Origin: Thuidium tamariscinum | Taxonomy: Eukaryota > Streptophyta > Bryopsida > Hypnales > Thuidiaceae | DNA: 64,000 nt | Assembly: GCA_947034885.2 (NCBI GenBank) | Contig: OX344752.2 | Location: 8,060,001-8,124,000 of the forward strand | Reading direction: 5' to 3' | In this document: piece after piece, positions 47,501 to 60,589 of the stretch | How positions within the stretch are numbered: the stretch's first letter is position 1 | Layout of the letters: each line of letters begins with the position of its first letter | Program-made: the position numbers and the translations under genes | Notes under the pieces: model-generated | Seen by the model: the letters and a program-made list of their open reading frames with translations, nothing else | Told to the model about the DNA's origin: nothing | Database searches by the model: none

Positions 47501-48873
47501 CTCACCTTTTCACTGATTGCATCTTGAACCAGTAGTGTGTTACTGGAAACACTTGCCACAATAGCGGCTGTATTGCCTCCTTTTGTATCAAAATACCCAA
47601 CATCTTGTCGAAGAATTGCATGCAGATACTTAGCGCGGATGCGTCCAGCCTGCCGTTCTCCCGTGTACATCCAACACCAGACCTCTACCATCTCAACAAG
47701 TGACACCAATTAACTAGAGATTTCATTGAGGAACTTTTAATTGATCAATGCAGAGATTTTACGACGCCAATGAACATCAGGAAAATCGTACGACAGGAAC
47801 ACAGCATGCATTCAGTTATTCATTAAAAACAAAACGAGAAGGGTTCTTTCAGGTGAAGGGATTTTGAACACGTACCAAAATATGAAACTACCATTGAGAG
47901 AACCGAAACGTAGACGAGATAGAGTGAAAACTGCCACGAATCAAGGATAACACATTAGTCCAGATCACGAAGTAAAGAGGAATAATCTGTTTTGACTTGA
48001 ATGTTCTAACACGTGGTCAAACAGATTATCACACGAGCTGGTTGTCGCAAGTGCTCAAACTGCAAGAATTTAGATTGTAGAGGCTCTGACAAACCATTCG
48101 TCGGACGCAGATATTTCAGGCGAGGCACGGCTGAAAAACGACTTGACAAATAACTTTGATCGTGTATGTAGCAGACATCCACCATGAAGACAGCAAACAT
48201 TTTATTTCTTTCCTGAAATGACTATAGTGGAAAAGAAAATGTAGCTTACTCTGCAGATCTCGTCATATCTATGTTTAGGACTTTCGGTTGCCAAGCGTGC
48301 AAATTGGTTGAGAAGTTTGCTCTGAATGAAGGCAATAGCTGGCCACGTGAAGCCATCGAGGATTGCCATAATCGTCCCAAGAAACATTAGGAGTTTGTCG
48401 AGTCGATCGGCATACTTGAAGAGTTTAAAGAAAGGTACTAATTGTTTCATTACGGTCTTCTTCTCACTGGCTGCTGTCGAAGGTTTTGTACTCCCACACT
48501 CATCCTCAAAACTGGAAGGCGTCAGCGCACCGGAAAGTTTGTCTACTTTGCCGTCATGGAATCCATTCTCGACGCTGCTTTTCGCCACTTCTTTCTGTAA
48601 AGGTTCGTTAGAACGGAGTTCGCCGTTCACTGCGCCATGTAATTCAACGTCGAAGTAGTCGTCGGAGTTAGATTTCATCACCTTCGCGTTTGATGCGACC
48701 CGGGAGGCGACCTGGGAGGCGACATCTTCTTGGAGCTCGTACGAGCCTCTATGTACCGAGAAATTTGTCAATGACTTCCGTGCACCTAGTGATACCCCTG
48801 AGTGTTCCTCTGAATCGGAATCGTCTAAAATTCTAGCAATTGGAAACAATTGCCTTGCACCACCATTATCCAT
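41503..48873 (-). CDS. ABCB full-size ABC transporter (MDR/P-glycoprotein, ABCB15-like)
   Basis: Twelve GT-AG exons, all phase-consistent on the minus strand: 48873-48250, 47930-47876, 47684-47506, 47254-46797, 46524-46295, 46082-45772, 45593-45258, 44536-43958, 43740-43585, 43417-42576, 42290-42069, 41647-41503 (4137 nt, 1378 residues). The start ATG 48873 lies in GCCATGG. The layout is TMD1-NBD1-TMD2-NBD2. NBD1 has Walker [10 protein letters not shown] (about 523-531), signature SGGQ (628-631), Walker B LLLDE (D651, E652) and H-loop His683. NBD2 has GQSGSGKST (1170-1178), SGGQ (1275-1278), D1298/E1299 and His1330. All ATPase residues are intact, so it is probably a working plasma-membrane exporter; the substrate is unknown. 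[15 protein letters not shown] and [10 protein letters not shown] point to the ABCB15-like clade. The Ser/Glu-rich N-terminal tail of about 150 residues before the first membrane segment (from about 161) is unusually long. Confidence 0.95.
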
Positions 48874-50480
48874 GGCGAAATGCAGGCAGACTGAGTGCAA
48901 ACGAACTGCTTTCAGAGCGAATCACTTGTATCGAGAAGTTCGGAAAGTATATAGCAAGAGCGAGTCAACTTTCTCCGTCAGCGATGTATTCAAGTCCAAA
49001 GAATGTTCTCACCGCAGAACGGTTGGTGATGCTATGACATAAAATCACTGATGTCATCAAATTACCTCTGCAAATCTTTGCTGACAGGGAGAAATCCTAC
49101 GGCTCTTGAGCATCGACATGCTTTGTCACTCACGTATTGACAGAGCACACGATACAAGTATCCGTCTTCAGCAGAGTTCTGAGGAAAGTCAGGCTCATGT
49201 TCAAGAGATTGTTGTTGGTTTGCTACTTCCTCCGACTTGACAAACATCCAAGGTTGCTTACATCTAGACGAGCGCACCTTAATCACCTCAGCAGCAGCTT
49301 TGGTCCACTACACTCACCAATTCTACTGCGCTCCGTCAAGACAACCTTCGCGGTACTTCTCTAAACCTCCAGTTATAAAAATAACCAAAGGTGGGAAACT
49401 CCGATTCGCACTTGGGAAAACGAGTCCAGGACAACTGCCGCAGAGTCCATCCATGAGCAAAATCAAGGACTCCTTCGAACTTATCATCAGTTTGCACTGC
49501 ATTCTCGATCCTGAACTAACTCGGGAGGTTGCACTTCCAAGCTGCAATCCATGGCATCCTTGCTCTCTCTTTTTCAACTACACTTCCCTTGCAATTCTGT
49601 GTAAATACAAGTTCATCAACCGAATATTATCACCATTCCCTACACGTGTCTAAATCGACTAAACTATGCATTCCACGACCTCCCGCTCGTGCACGAACGT
49701 CTGAACCTCAATAATAATTACCGCCGCGAAAACAGCAGATAAAGAACACAAGGAAGAACCAAAGTCTCTCCCGCAGCACTAATCCAAAGCTTTCGAATGC
49801 TGATCACTCGAAGGAGAAAAATGGAACTCGCGAGAAGATCACATCTCCAAGACTTCCCGAGAAGAACCGCGCATTCCAAAACAAGAATCTAAAGCCTCAC
49901 TCGACTTCACCACACGTAGCATAACCCCAGCACCACAGTCCAACTGACTGCAAATGCGAATTCGCACAAGCTTTATAAGAGCTGCCATTCCATTTCATGC
50001 AAACAAACTCTCCGATATTCCCTTTCGAGTGGAAACGAATTTTAACAGTGAAGAACTACGAGATTCGCCACTCGAAACAGGTTCTCAATTTCTATTGCAG
50101 ATGAACGACAAATGACGTAATGCAACCATCCGCCTCGCAACTGCGCTCAACCTCCGCCACAAGCAGTCAGTTCAACGGATATACGACAACCGAGTTCGCT
50201 CTCACCGGGAGGTCCTCGTTCAAAGAACAAGAAGCAAGAGAACCAAGTTCTCTGTCCCTCTGTCCCTCTCTTTCTCTCTATCTCTTTCTCTCGCTTCCTC
50301 TTTCTTCAAACTGGCAAACAAACAGAGCTTAATATAGTACGTGATTACGGAATCCCTGGTCGAAACAATGCTAAGTTAATCTGCAGCTCGTTCGTGTTCG
50401 CAGTCCAGGAAGCGCCTCGCTCGCAATACAGTACCGCTTCTAACGTACAATACAATTGAGCGATGAGTGTCTACGGAAGG
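48874..50480 (-). promoter_or_regulatory. Upstream region of the ABCB gene
   Basis: A block of intermediate GC extends about 1.6 kb upstream of the ABCB start codon before the DNA becomes AT-rich. It carries a CT-rich microsatellite on the plus strand (50252-50310), which reads as a GAGA-type tract on the gene's strand. No long frame with a domain is present. It probably holds promoter and 5' leader, and an upstream non-coding exon is possible. Confidence 0.45.
50252..50310. repeat. CT microsatellite / GA tract
   Basis: Runs of TCTCTGTCCC and CTCTTTCTCTC make an almost pure pyrimidine stretch of about 60 bp, about 1.4 kb upstream of the ABCB start codon. Confidence 0.85.
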
Positions 50481-53400
50481 CACGATCCCCTACGTGGAAG
50501 GTGAGATAAACTACGTGCCACATGTCATCTTATGAGGTGACATGGACCCGTATGAATCTGATGTGGAAATTCAATTTCAGCACCTCAATGTCAAATAAGA
50601 CCTTTACAAGTAGTATTATAGGTTTCTTTGGGTTCAAACTAAATTAAAATGTTGAGATCAAGTTTGAAAATTGTGATAATAATAATGTGATAATAATAAT
50701 AAGGTAATTACACCTAAAATTACACATATAAGTAATTTAGCAAGTTCGCACTACTAAATTGTGGGGTCATGTTGGTAGTCAAAAGGGGATTTTACATTCT
50801 CTTAGAATGCATTTTTTGGGCAATGTATGAATAAACCACAAATGTTCAAAGTACTAAAATAGATGTTTCTAAAATCAATTTTAGACTCTCATGAATAGTC
50901 AAAGTATAATTTAAAAAAGAATTTGTAGTGTGCAATTTTGGATGTAATTACCTTGGCTTCTCCAATTATAACTCCTTGATGATGATTCATGGAACAAATT
51001 CTACTTTTTTTTTCATGTATATATAAGATGATCTTTTTTGAAACTTTTTCAATGAATAGTAGTGGATGATGTGTATATTTTCAAACATTCATTTTCCATT
51101 TGGTGAATGGTCGAGCATTTAAGGTAAATGAGCCCATTGTAGGCAAAATTATACTAGCAGTGTACATTTCAAAACTTACAAGTACACCACCATTACAATT
51201 TTGCTGGCATTGGATTCATTTACATTAGTGGTTCATGAATTTTTGGCCATGAAATTTTATGTTAGAAATATTAAAAAATTATAGAATCCATATAAAGTTA
51301 CCAGTTAGAATTGCATGATTTTTCATTAAAAAAATTTATATAAATTATTTTATATATTTTAAGGAAATTGAGTTGATACCTCTACATAAGAAGAATTTGA
51401 TTGACTAACAACTAAGTTAGTAGTATAGCAAATATATTTGCTCTATAATTTTTGGAATTAAGATAATGACACATAATTAATATTTGAGTACTAAATATTC
51501 TCTTTAGTAATTAGTAAATAAAAAATTAATAATTTGGGTGGAATTAGCAACTCTATAAATTTTCTTGCTTTTACAAATTATTCACTGGATTAACAATAAT
51601 AGATCTTTTTGCATTTGGACAAGGTAAGACTTGTGATTGACTGGCAAAATATTGAGTTGCATAGGTGATGCAAACAAGAAATTCATCATCTAATATTGTA
51701 ACCCATAGTTTTGACAAAAGGAAATTTCAAAAGACTACTAGCAATGCTCTAGTGTGTTTAGATTTAATCATTTATTCCCTAAAGATTAGACGTTCAAATT
51801 TCAAACAATAGATGAATACAAAAACATCCTAGGTGTACAAAAATGCATCTTTTTAATCTATTTATTTTATTAAAGATTTTTCGTGTTAGTTTTCTTTTAA
51901 TATCAATAAGATATATATTTTGAAGATTATAATTTCCAAATGTTCTATAATTCAAAGGATATTGGTAGAATTGACATCAATAAATAACTTGTTTAGTTCA
52001 AAAAATGACCCTTTAAAAATTACTTGAATAACAAATTCAAAATTAAATATTCAAAATTAACTTTTTTTATATATAAACATTTTGAAATTTAAAAAATTTA
52101 TTATGAAAATTGAAAATATTCAATCTACAAAAAAAATTTGAAGGAGTTTTCAATATTTGGCTTCAAACTTTATCCAAAAATATTTGTTTGTATACCAATT
52201 CATTTAATCATATGGATATGATATATGGATCATATTTCCAACTATTGTTTGAGATTTGTTATTAAGTTATTCTTTTAAGTTGTATTTTATAATACATTTT
52301 CAAAATTTTGGAGATTTCAAGCATTATATTTAGGCTACAAGTCAAAGTTTTATGCATTGATTATTCTTAAATGCTATAATTGCACAACCTTGGAGAAGGA
52401 ACAAGACCCATGCCCCACTACGAGGAGATTTTTTATTCTGTCATGGATTGCCTAGTAGCCTAGTAATTGTTATTGAAAGCTTAATAATGTCATAAAGAAC
52501 CTAAAAAAGTGAGCTCAGGTGCATTCTTTATGGAATTGAATTATAAGATTGGAAATATGATAAGTTTTTTGTACTTTAAAATTGCATGTATAGGATGAAG
52601 AAGTGGTATGCCCTCTAAATTTCTAATGTTGACAATTATTCCAAGATGCCCTTAAAGTCAAGATATTTTTAGATTGGCAAAGAAAATTTGAAAAAATATT
52701 CATAATGCACATTTCATCCCAATTTTGGAAATGTAGAGGATTTTCATGTACTAGTGTCGATGTTCAAAGTAGATGACAAAGCACATTTACAATTGCACAT
52801 CATTGTCATTGTATGTTCCTTGTTTGATTTATAAATTATCTATAGCAATGCAATAAGACTTCTAAATGAAAGGTGTTTTACTACTCTTATTCATGGATGT
52901 AAAAGAATTTTCCTTATTTGGGGCTATCAATATTATAGTTTGTCTCTTCTAGGAAATTAGGGATCTTTGATTCCAAATCTAACTTCAAAATTTTCAAATT
53001 TTATCATTTATAGAAAGTGATTTGATCTTCATTTTCCTTGAGGCAAATATTGGTCCAAAATTTTTGCCCTCTTGAGGAAGGCTCTTAGCACTAGTATGGT
53101 GGAGTCTTTTGACTCCTACAATAGGCTACACTTTTGCACAAGTTCAATCAATGTTCCCATTTTAGACAAATTTTTGTTAATGTTTTAGTTGCTTCGGACA
53201 TTGACTCCTTTAACATTAGAGAAAAGTGAAACCCCAATAGCATCTCAAAGAAATATATGAATTGCCAGTTTTTACTATAAGATTTACTAATTATTGTCAA
53301 TTTGACAATGAAAACAATAGATGAATGTATAAAAATGGATGATTGTTATAAATCATCCCTCTTTGTTTTATAGGGTGCACATCTTAGCCCCTCAAGGACC

Positions 53401-55089
53401 AAGGGGACGTAATGTATCTTCTTCAAATTTTCAATGGCAAATCCTCCTTAGGGTGAAATAAACTTCAATATTTTATAAACTAGGAACTTATAAAGTAACA
53501 AGTTTATAAACTTGTTGCATGTTCTAATTTTCAAAAATTTAACAAGAAAAGTATTCTAAAAATTTATTTAAGAAATGTAGTCTAATAGAAAAGGGGAGCA
53601 AATATAATGTTTTTCTAATGAAAGGAATTGTAGGGATGGAATTTTTTTTTTGAAATTTCTAGTCTTTACTCAACACAAATAAAGAAGATTTGGAGAAATT
53701 TTTTCTGAATTTTTTTTTTTAGAAATTTAAAAAATAAAAGGTTCAATCTAGTGTGATTAAGAACACAAAAACTTACAACTATTTAAAATTTTTGTAGGAC
53801 TTAATTTGGAGAGTCTTGGCTTTCCACTCCTTCTCTTTGAAAAATGTATGCACATTTGAGAGTTTATTTTTATTTTTCAAAGATTTAAATAAAAAAATAA
53901 TTCATTTTTTCTAGATTTAAGAAAAAAAATTGGAGGTGGGGTGGGGTGGTAAAATAGAATTATTCATCTTTTATAATTAAAAAATTCTCCAAAATTTGTG
54001 GTTTTTGCCTATGAAGTTGATCATCCAAAATTAATATAATCTAAAAATTCAACAATCAAAGTTTTCTACAATTATTTCCATGTATACAAGACAGAATAGT
54101 CTTTATTTTTATATGGTTGAAATTAAAAATTTCAAGCACATATATGTACAAAAGAATATCAAAATGGCATAGTTCATTGAAAACCTTTGTAGTAAAAAAG
54201 TCGTTGGGTCTTGAGGGATTAAGTAGAGTAACAAACCTTTCAATGAAGGGTGAAATTTTTTTCCATGCTTTTGATGGATGTGAAAACTTACCTTCTACTT
54301 TGGGCTATCAATTTTTCATATTTTGTAACCTCTACAATTTACTTCAAGATTTAGGATTCAAAATACAAAATTGAAAATTGAAAATTATATCAACTTCTAC
54401 AAATATTTTGTTCATGCATCTTTTTCAAGGCAAACATTTGTTGAGAAGCTCCAAATTTTCAACCTTCCTAATAAGTTCATAGTATTAGTAACTATTTAAC
54501 CTATAACAAGCAAAAGAACAATCATAAATACCTATGATCACATGATAGACTTTTTTCAATCAACACAAACCAGCTAAATTAAGTTGAGTTAATGGCCACA
54601 ATCCATGTCTTGAATGGAGTCAAAGTGATTAATGACTACATAAAGAACTTCTACCTTTTGAGTGTAAATTCATTAGAAGAAGTGACTTTTTAGGGTGTCA
54701 TAGTAGGAAATATTGTAACTACTTCAAGTGATTAAAATAACCATTATAGATACTTTTTATTTTGTTTTGGATTAGAGGCTAGAAATAGAGTCTATTGAGC
54801 CAATTGGGCAATACACTTTAAAAATTGATAATCAATTCATATTTTGTCAAAAAAATGTAATTGTTGTCCTCATTTTTTACGTTTATAATCTTCATATAGA
54901 TTTTTTTCTTCTTACAATTCCAAGAGGTCAAACTAGTCATCTTGTCTATAATAGGTTGCTTAACCTTATAGTGAAGTCCATGTATGCCACTCTACCAACC
55001 CAAAACCCAAACAAATGATTGGGTCCCATAATCCACTTGTATAAGATTGTATAACCATACAATGGTTCTCTCCTTGCTTTGAAGGTATT
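50481..55089. repeat. AT-rich spacer with a family-H copy
   Basis: The segment 50695-50935 is the second copy of the module at 37455-37700. Beyond it is 4 kb of AT-rich DNA with frequent A and T runs and no recognised gene or element. Short frames here lack any domain. Confidence 0.45.
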
Positions 55090-55895
55090 ATCCTTTGTTG
55101 GAATGTAGAAGGTCTGTAAAGCACCCATTTAGTAGTTGAAATGGAATTTTTGGGAGATGAAACTTCTTGAAATTTTTTCAATTAATTTTCCTTGAAAGGT
55201 AAGAGGCATTGGCATCTATCCAAAGTCATTTCATATTTTTTGGAGCTTTATCAAGTTATTTATGAATTTTTGAAATTGAAATGGCATAGGGCTCTAAAAC
55301 CACCCACCTCCTAAAATGTACACAAATTATACATTGCTAATAAAATGAAAAAGCAACATATACAAACAATGTGCATTTAAGGAGGTGTGTAGTTTCTAAG
55401 CTAGAGTGGATTTCGAGCCTCCCACCTTAGTGGATTTATTAAGTGATTCAAGGAAAAACCTTGGAGGTTGGTGGAGGAGCTATAACAGACACTATTTTTA
55501 TCACAAGTCACCTTTTCAAGGTTTCGCTAAGGGAGAAACACCCAAAATCATCCTTGTACCTTGCAGTGGACCCTAGACTCATCCAAAACCATCCCTATAC
55601 TGCAATTAATGTGTTTGCCAAATGCTTGATGCATATTAAGGACACATACCAAAATGTGATCGGCTCACTGCCGATTTTAGCAGTGTTCATATTAGGGGCA
55701 TCTATTGAACAGTTCTAGTGGTTTAGCAATCCAACACTTTGGGAAACCATAAAAATTACATATGGGATCCAATTTTTTTTTTTTTTTTTTTTAATATTCA
55801 TGATTTTCACTCGCTACTTTTAGAAAAGTATTATTTTAAACGAAAGCTACCTCCACCTATGCTGAATTCCTTATTTGGACGGTTTTGAGTGTTTC
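55090..55895 (+). repeat. Composite repeat: family F followed by family J
   Basis: 55090-55410 is family F (see 36715-37000). 55525-55895 is family J, with landmarks GGGAGAAACAC, CTTGTACCTTGCAGTGGACCC, CTCATCCAAAAC, ACACATACCAAAAT, GGGGCATCTA, AGTGGTTTAG, a 21-base T-run ending about 55793, CATGATTTTCACT and CCTTATTTGGACGGTTTTG. Both modules recur in the same order on the minus strand at 63735-63430 and 62460-62090, so they may be parts of one larger element. A 91-residue open frame covers 55443-55718 but has no recognised domain. Confidence 0.55.
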
Positions 55896-56830
55896 CGTAC
55901 CTACCTCAGTGTCATAGACGATTGTGTTGCTCAACACTACAGTTTGGACTTTGGACAACGCATTTGCAGGACTGAGGGAGGCCGCGATTCTGCCAAAGAG
56001 GAGCTCATTCGCTCACACCCCACCATATTGAATTCAATGACACGCTGCCAGGACCACCAGAGCTACAGTTGTTTTGGGAAAACCCGGGTCGTAAGCTGAC
56101 CTCCCGACTTCCCTGCGGGCGGGTCGGCTTCGAATTTCCCGTGGCCCGAATTTCGCAATTCAGGATCCAGTGGAGGATTCTGCGACCCGAGTTAATGGAC
56201 AACTGTAGTTAAGGTAGGCCTGGTTGTTCAGGGTCGGGATGAACTGGCCCCCTCGCTCGGCCCCTCCAAGTAATTCCAGGGGTGCGAGTAAAACAAAAAG
56301 CCTCCTATTTTGTGCTTAACTGATTTACCTAGTGCACTTCAGTTCACCCCGGCTAGGGTGAATTGACCCCCTTATTGCCCCACTGGGGCAAACCCTGGAA
56401 TTTTTTATTTTTTGCAAATTCTGAATTCATATATGAAATCAGAGGTCCTCAATTAGCTAGATAGCGTGAAGAAAATCCGAAATATACAGCACAAAATAGG
56501 GAACAATTTAGTCAACCTGCAGTTGACTGCAAGTGGCCGAGCGCGGGGGTCGGTTCACCCCGGCCGTTGTTCAGTTGGCGCCTTTGGGCCTGTAACTTAG
56601 TTCAAAATGGATGAACTCACGAAATTACGAACTTATGAATACGAAGTCAGCTCACTGCAATCATATAACTTACGGCAATAATTCGCAAAAGCGGAACCTC
56701 ATCTGGCCAGTGAATGGCTCCGAATAACTTAACCCCTCACGGCCTAAGAGGACAAATTTCGTCCCCTTTTCAGCGAATTCTGAGAAATTTCAGGCGGTGA
56801 GGGGTTGAGGGGTGAGGGGTCCATCCTTCA
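55896..56830. other. GC-rich non-coding island with hairpins
   Basis: This block stands out from AT-rich neighbours. It has an inverted pair CTACAGTTGT (56063-56072) and ACAACTGTAG (56199-56208), with a CGGGTCG/CGACCCG pair inside, like a small foldback element. Two adjacent hairpins follow: TTCACCC/GGGTGAA at 56343-56362 and TTGCCCC/GGGGCAA at 56375-56391. GGTGAGGGGTTGAGGGG lies near 56795. No coding domain is recognised. Confidence 0.45.
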
Positions 56831-59824
56831 AGGGTTCAATGAACTAGAAAGCCCTTTGTGACTATGTAGTATTTTAAGAATTTGGTAATATTTGCTCAAA
56901 AAACATTGACCAAATACTTTTCAATACAAAATAAGTTAATGATGACAATTGTACATAAATAAAAATGTATCATGATTCATACATTAAACTACAATTCAAG
57001 GGTTATAAGGCTATGTTTGGATTGTATAGAAGACTCCCAATGGTCTTTCAAGGGTTCAAGTTGAGGCACTAGTAGCTAATCGTTTAAGCAATTTTGCAAC
57101 AAATTGTGAGTAGTATGAGGCGGTGGAAATTTTTCTCATATAGGAAGATAGGAAATATCAGAATGACAAGTTTTTTACAATTTTATTTCCATAATGAAAA
57201 TTACTATGAATTTTTTGAGCCAAAAGTACACTTCATTGATTGCTGATGTCTAAAGTCTTTCAATATGGATCATTCCAAAAATTACTTTCCCGCTCATTTC
57301 TTCCTACTTTTTTGCTTGTTACTACACATGTTATATTATTAAGCTTAGTACCAACCTTCAAAGGGATCCAAAACATCACATTCCAAGCTTTGGTTGGAAA
57401 TGTCTTCCAACCTTTGTTGGAATTACTACATTCCTATAAGTTGGGTATTAGGTGTAATTGATAATTGGTGCCTCTACCTTAGTTTGTTGCAATTCTACAA
57501 TTAATTTAGGTTTGGATTCTTTTATCTCATTCAACTATTTATGACACTATTGAAAATCAGATTCTACTACACAATTCCAAAATAATTGATCTACCAATGA
57601 GATTACAATTTATTGTATAACCTTTAAAGGCCTATGCAACAATTTCCTAGTCACTACCTAACTTTAAGAATTTTTTGGATCCTATTAAATCTTTTCTTTT
57701 GAATTAAATTTTTTTTTGTTGAATTCATCAAGTAGTTTTTCCATAGCCAAAAGAAACCCTCTTCATTTGGACAAAAACTTCATTTTACTTGGGCAATTTT
57801 TTGAACCTCAAAAACTTCAAAAAATATTTATAGCAAATTGTTTTGGGATGGAGACATAGCCAATGAGAGGCTAACTTAAAGAAAAATATTCCATAAATAG
57901 TTCAAAGAGACAAAAATCCATTGGTTAGAGCAAATGGTTGATGGGCTATTGTTAGTTAGAATTCTTGTTTTCTTTATATTCATACCCTTATTGATTGGAA
58001 GACTTTGTAAGTAATCTTCTATTGTTCCAATACTGAAAAACTGTGAAAAATGGCATCAATGTCCTCAACTATTTATTAATGCAATGGGTCAAAAAAAAAA
58101 GTTTTCATGTATGAAAATATTGAGATATATATGCCTATAATTCTTTTTTTTTCTTTTCAAAAATTGAACTTTGAGTGCAAATATATGAAAACCTAGATAA
58201 TCAAATTTTTTATAATTAGGAGTTTAATAATTTGACAGTAATGAACAAGATCCTATAGTCAAATCATTAAAAAAAACTTTGAAAAATATCTTCTTGTTGA
58301 TTCTTAGAAATGACAGTGCAGGAGTGATTTGATTTTAGAACAGTTCATTGGGTCTTTATCAATTAAATACTTCTCAACAGATGAAATCAACTATTTTTAA
58401 AAAATAAAAAATGCATGAATGTATTTAAACTATACAAAATAGTTTTCAGAAGTTTTTTAGTCAAAAATTGGATTTTATTTTCAAAAAAATATAGACACAT
58501 TGAAATACAAGTAATATATTTGTATTAAATGATTTTTCAAAAAAAAATTGAGCATTTTAAAACTTAATTCAAAATTATTGATAATTTCTTTTTAACACAA
58601 GTGAAAAATCTTCAAGATTCTTTAATATAGGAAAGAGGAATACATTTTGAAATTTAATAATATAAATTTTATGAACTCTCAAATTTGTTGAATGAATTAC
58701 TATTGCTATTGAATGAAATATGACACTAGATAGTTTGTTTGTTTCTTTTATGATTCTCTCCAAAAACCTCCGAAAAAATCATGAAAAGAAAAATATAAAA
58801 GATTCATAAAATTCCTTTTCAGAATTTTTACAAATTTTGGGATTTTTTTTATAGTGCTCTAAAGAAATGTAACTATGTTGAATCATATTTCAATCATTTG
58901 TATTTCATTCAACAAAAATTTTAATTCTCTAAAATTTTTACCTTTGAATACCAAAAATAGGTATCATTCTACTTACCAAAGAATCTTCAAATTCATATAT
59001 CTATATTAAGAACTATTTTACACCAAAATTTTTTAATTTAAATATAATTTTTTTCTAAATTCTATTCTAAAACTTCTAAGTTTCATTTTAAAATTTTTAA
59101 GCATCATTTTATACAAGTATGTTACTTGTACCTCAACGTGTCCAAATTTTGTAGAAAAAAATCTAATTTTTCAATTAGGGATATGGAAAATTTTGTAAAT
59201 ATATGAAATAATTTGAGAAAAATTTTAATCTTCTTAAAACATGCAAAGGGGACAAATTGTAACATGATTCATATGAAAATGAAAATGATTCATGAGGAAA
59301 ATTTAAAATATAATAATATGTACTTCCTCCCTCTATATTGTTTAATACAAGTCCCTTCTACTAAAAAAGAACTTAATTTGGATTTTTTTTATAGCAATTT
59401 GAAGATTATTAGATTGAAGAACTGTTAAGACATTGAATTTTTCATCGAATCTATTAGATTCCAATTTGTTTTTGTGAAAATCCTAACATGTAGAGAAGCA
59501 AAGCAATTGCATACAAAGTTTTCCATCCTATCCTTATTATATGTAACACTTTAGTGTATCTATTGCAACCTCTTATTTTATGATCTTTCCTTGAACGCAA
59601 TAATAAATAGAAGTAAAAAAATTGTAAAGCAAAATTATAGTATAAAACAATTATTGATAGTATATTCTTCCATTATTTGAATTAAATGGAGTACTTACTA
59701 AGGGAGGAACCAAAATTTACAATAAATTATTTCATTAAATATTATATTTAATGGTCTACTTTAGGAAGGAAGTGCAAAAATTGAGTTTCCATGGCTAATA
59801 CATTTCAAGGACATATATAAATAT
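56831..59824. other. AT-rich spacer, nothing recognised
   Basis: Very AT-rich sequence with many homopolymer runs. Short frames only, no RNA gene, and no repeat boundary that I could place. Confidence 0.5.
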
Positions 59825-60335
59825 CTGATTGACTCATTGCTGATTTTAGCAGGGTTTAGTTTCGGATGCACCTATTGCACAATTTCAATGGTCTAGGGAG
59901 CCAACTAGGGCTTTTTTTTTGGCTTTTTGGTGCTAGTTTACATCAGAAAAAATAATCTGGCTAAAAAACACTCAAAAAAATGCTAAAGAACTTAGATGAA
60001 TTTAGTAGACAACTTTGAAATAAAGAAAAATATTAAATGAATTTGCCTAATTTTGGATGAAAACCATACTATACATCCAAGAAATGGATGAATGTTGTAA
60101 TTTGGAGCATCCCTATAACATTTTATGTCGCCATTGTGGCTATTCTCCAAAAATGAAAAAAACAAAGCCCTGGAGCTAATACTTTGAAAAATCAAAGAAA
60201 TTACATATAACATCCAAAAAATCCAATTTTTTTTTAATACTCATGATTTTCACTTGCTAATACTAGAAAAATATCATTTTTAGAAAAAGCTGCCTCCAAC
60301 TATGCTGAAATCCTTATTTGGACTGTTTTGGGTGC
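59825..60335 (+). repeat. Family-J copy interrupted by a nested element
   Basis: The left part 59825-59906 (GATTTTAGCAGGGTTTAG, GATGCACCTATTG, AATGGTCTAGGGAGCCAAC) and the right part 60172-60335 (ACTTTGAAAAATC, the T-run, CATGATTTTCACTTGC, CTATGCTGAAATCCTTATTTG) are collinear with 55670-55895. They are split by the element at 59907-60171. Confidence 0.6.
59907..60171. mobile_element. hAT-like MITE nested in family J
   Basis: The left end AGGGCTTTTTTTTTTGG and right end AAAAAAACAAAGCCCTG form imperfect inverted repeats of the same CAGGGCTTT type as the MITE at 30602-30730. The flanks GAGCCAAC and GAGCTAAT look like an aged 8-bp target duplication with two differences. The interior is AT-rich and non-coding and resembles 2590-2840. 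Confidence 0.65.
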
Positions 60336-60589
60336 TTCCACCGTATCCTCTAGGCAAGCCTCACCACTTCTCCATCTTGTTTGCTGAGTTGGCTACATTG
60401 ATTGGTGACTTGGCTGGTTGAAAAAAATGGACAAACCCTACAATACATTAGGGCTCATCACTTCAATGGACAAGGAATCAAGGATGCTAAGCTTATTTCA
60501 GCGAAAGACTTTTGAAATTATTTTGTTCATTCGCAGTCAGTAAAGGTCTCTTTTACTGAAAAAAACCTAAAACTAAAACTAAAAACAAA

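Noticed and set aside
47685..47709. Earlier start for ABCB exon 3
   Set aside because: Acceptors further upstream give the wrong phase or a stop. Only splicing at 47684 restores the conserved [15 protein letters not shown] stretch.
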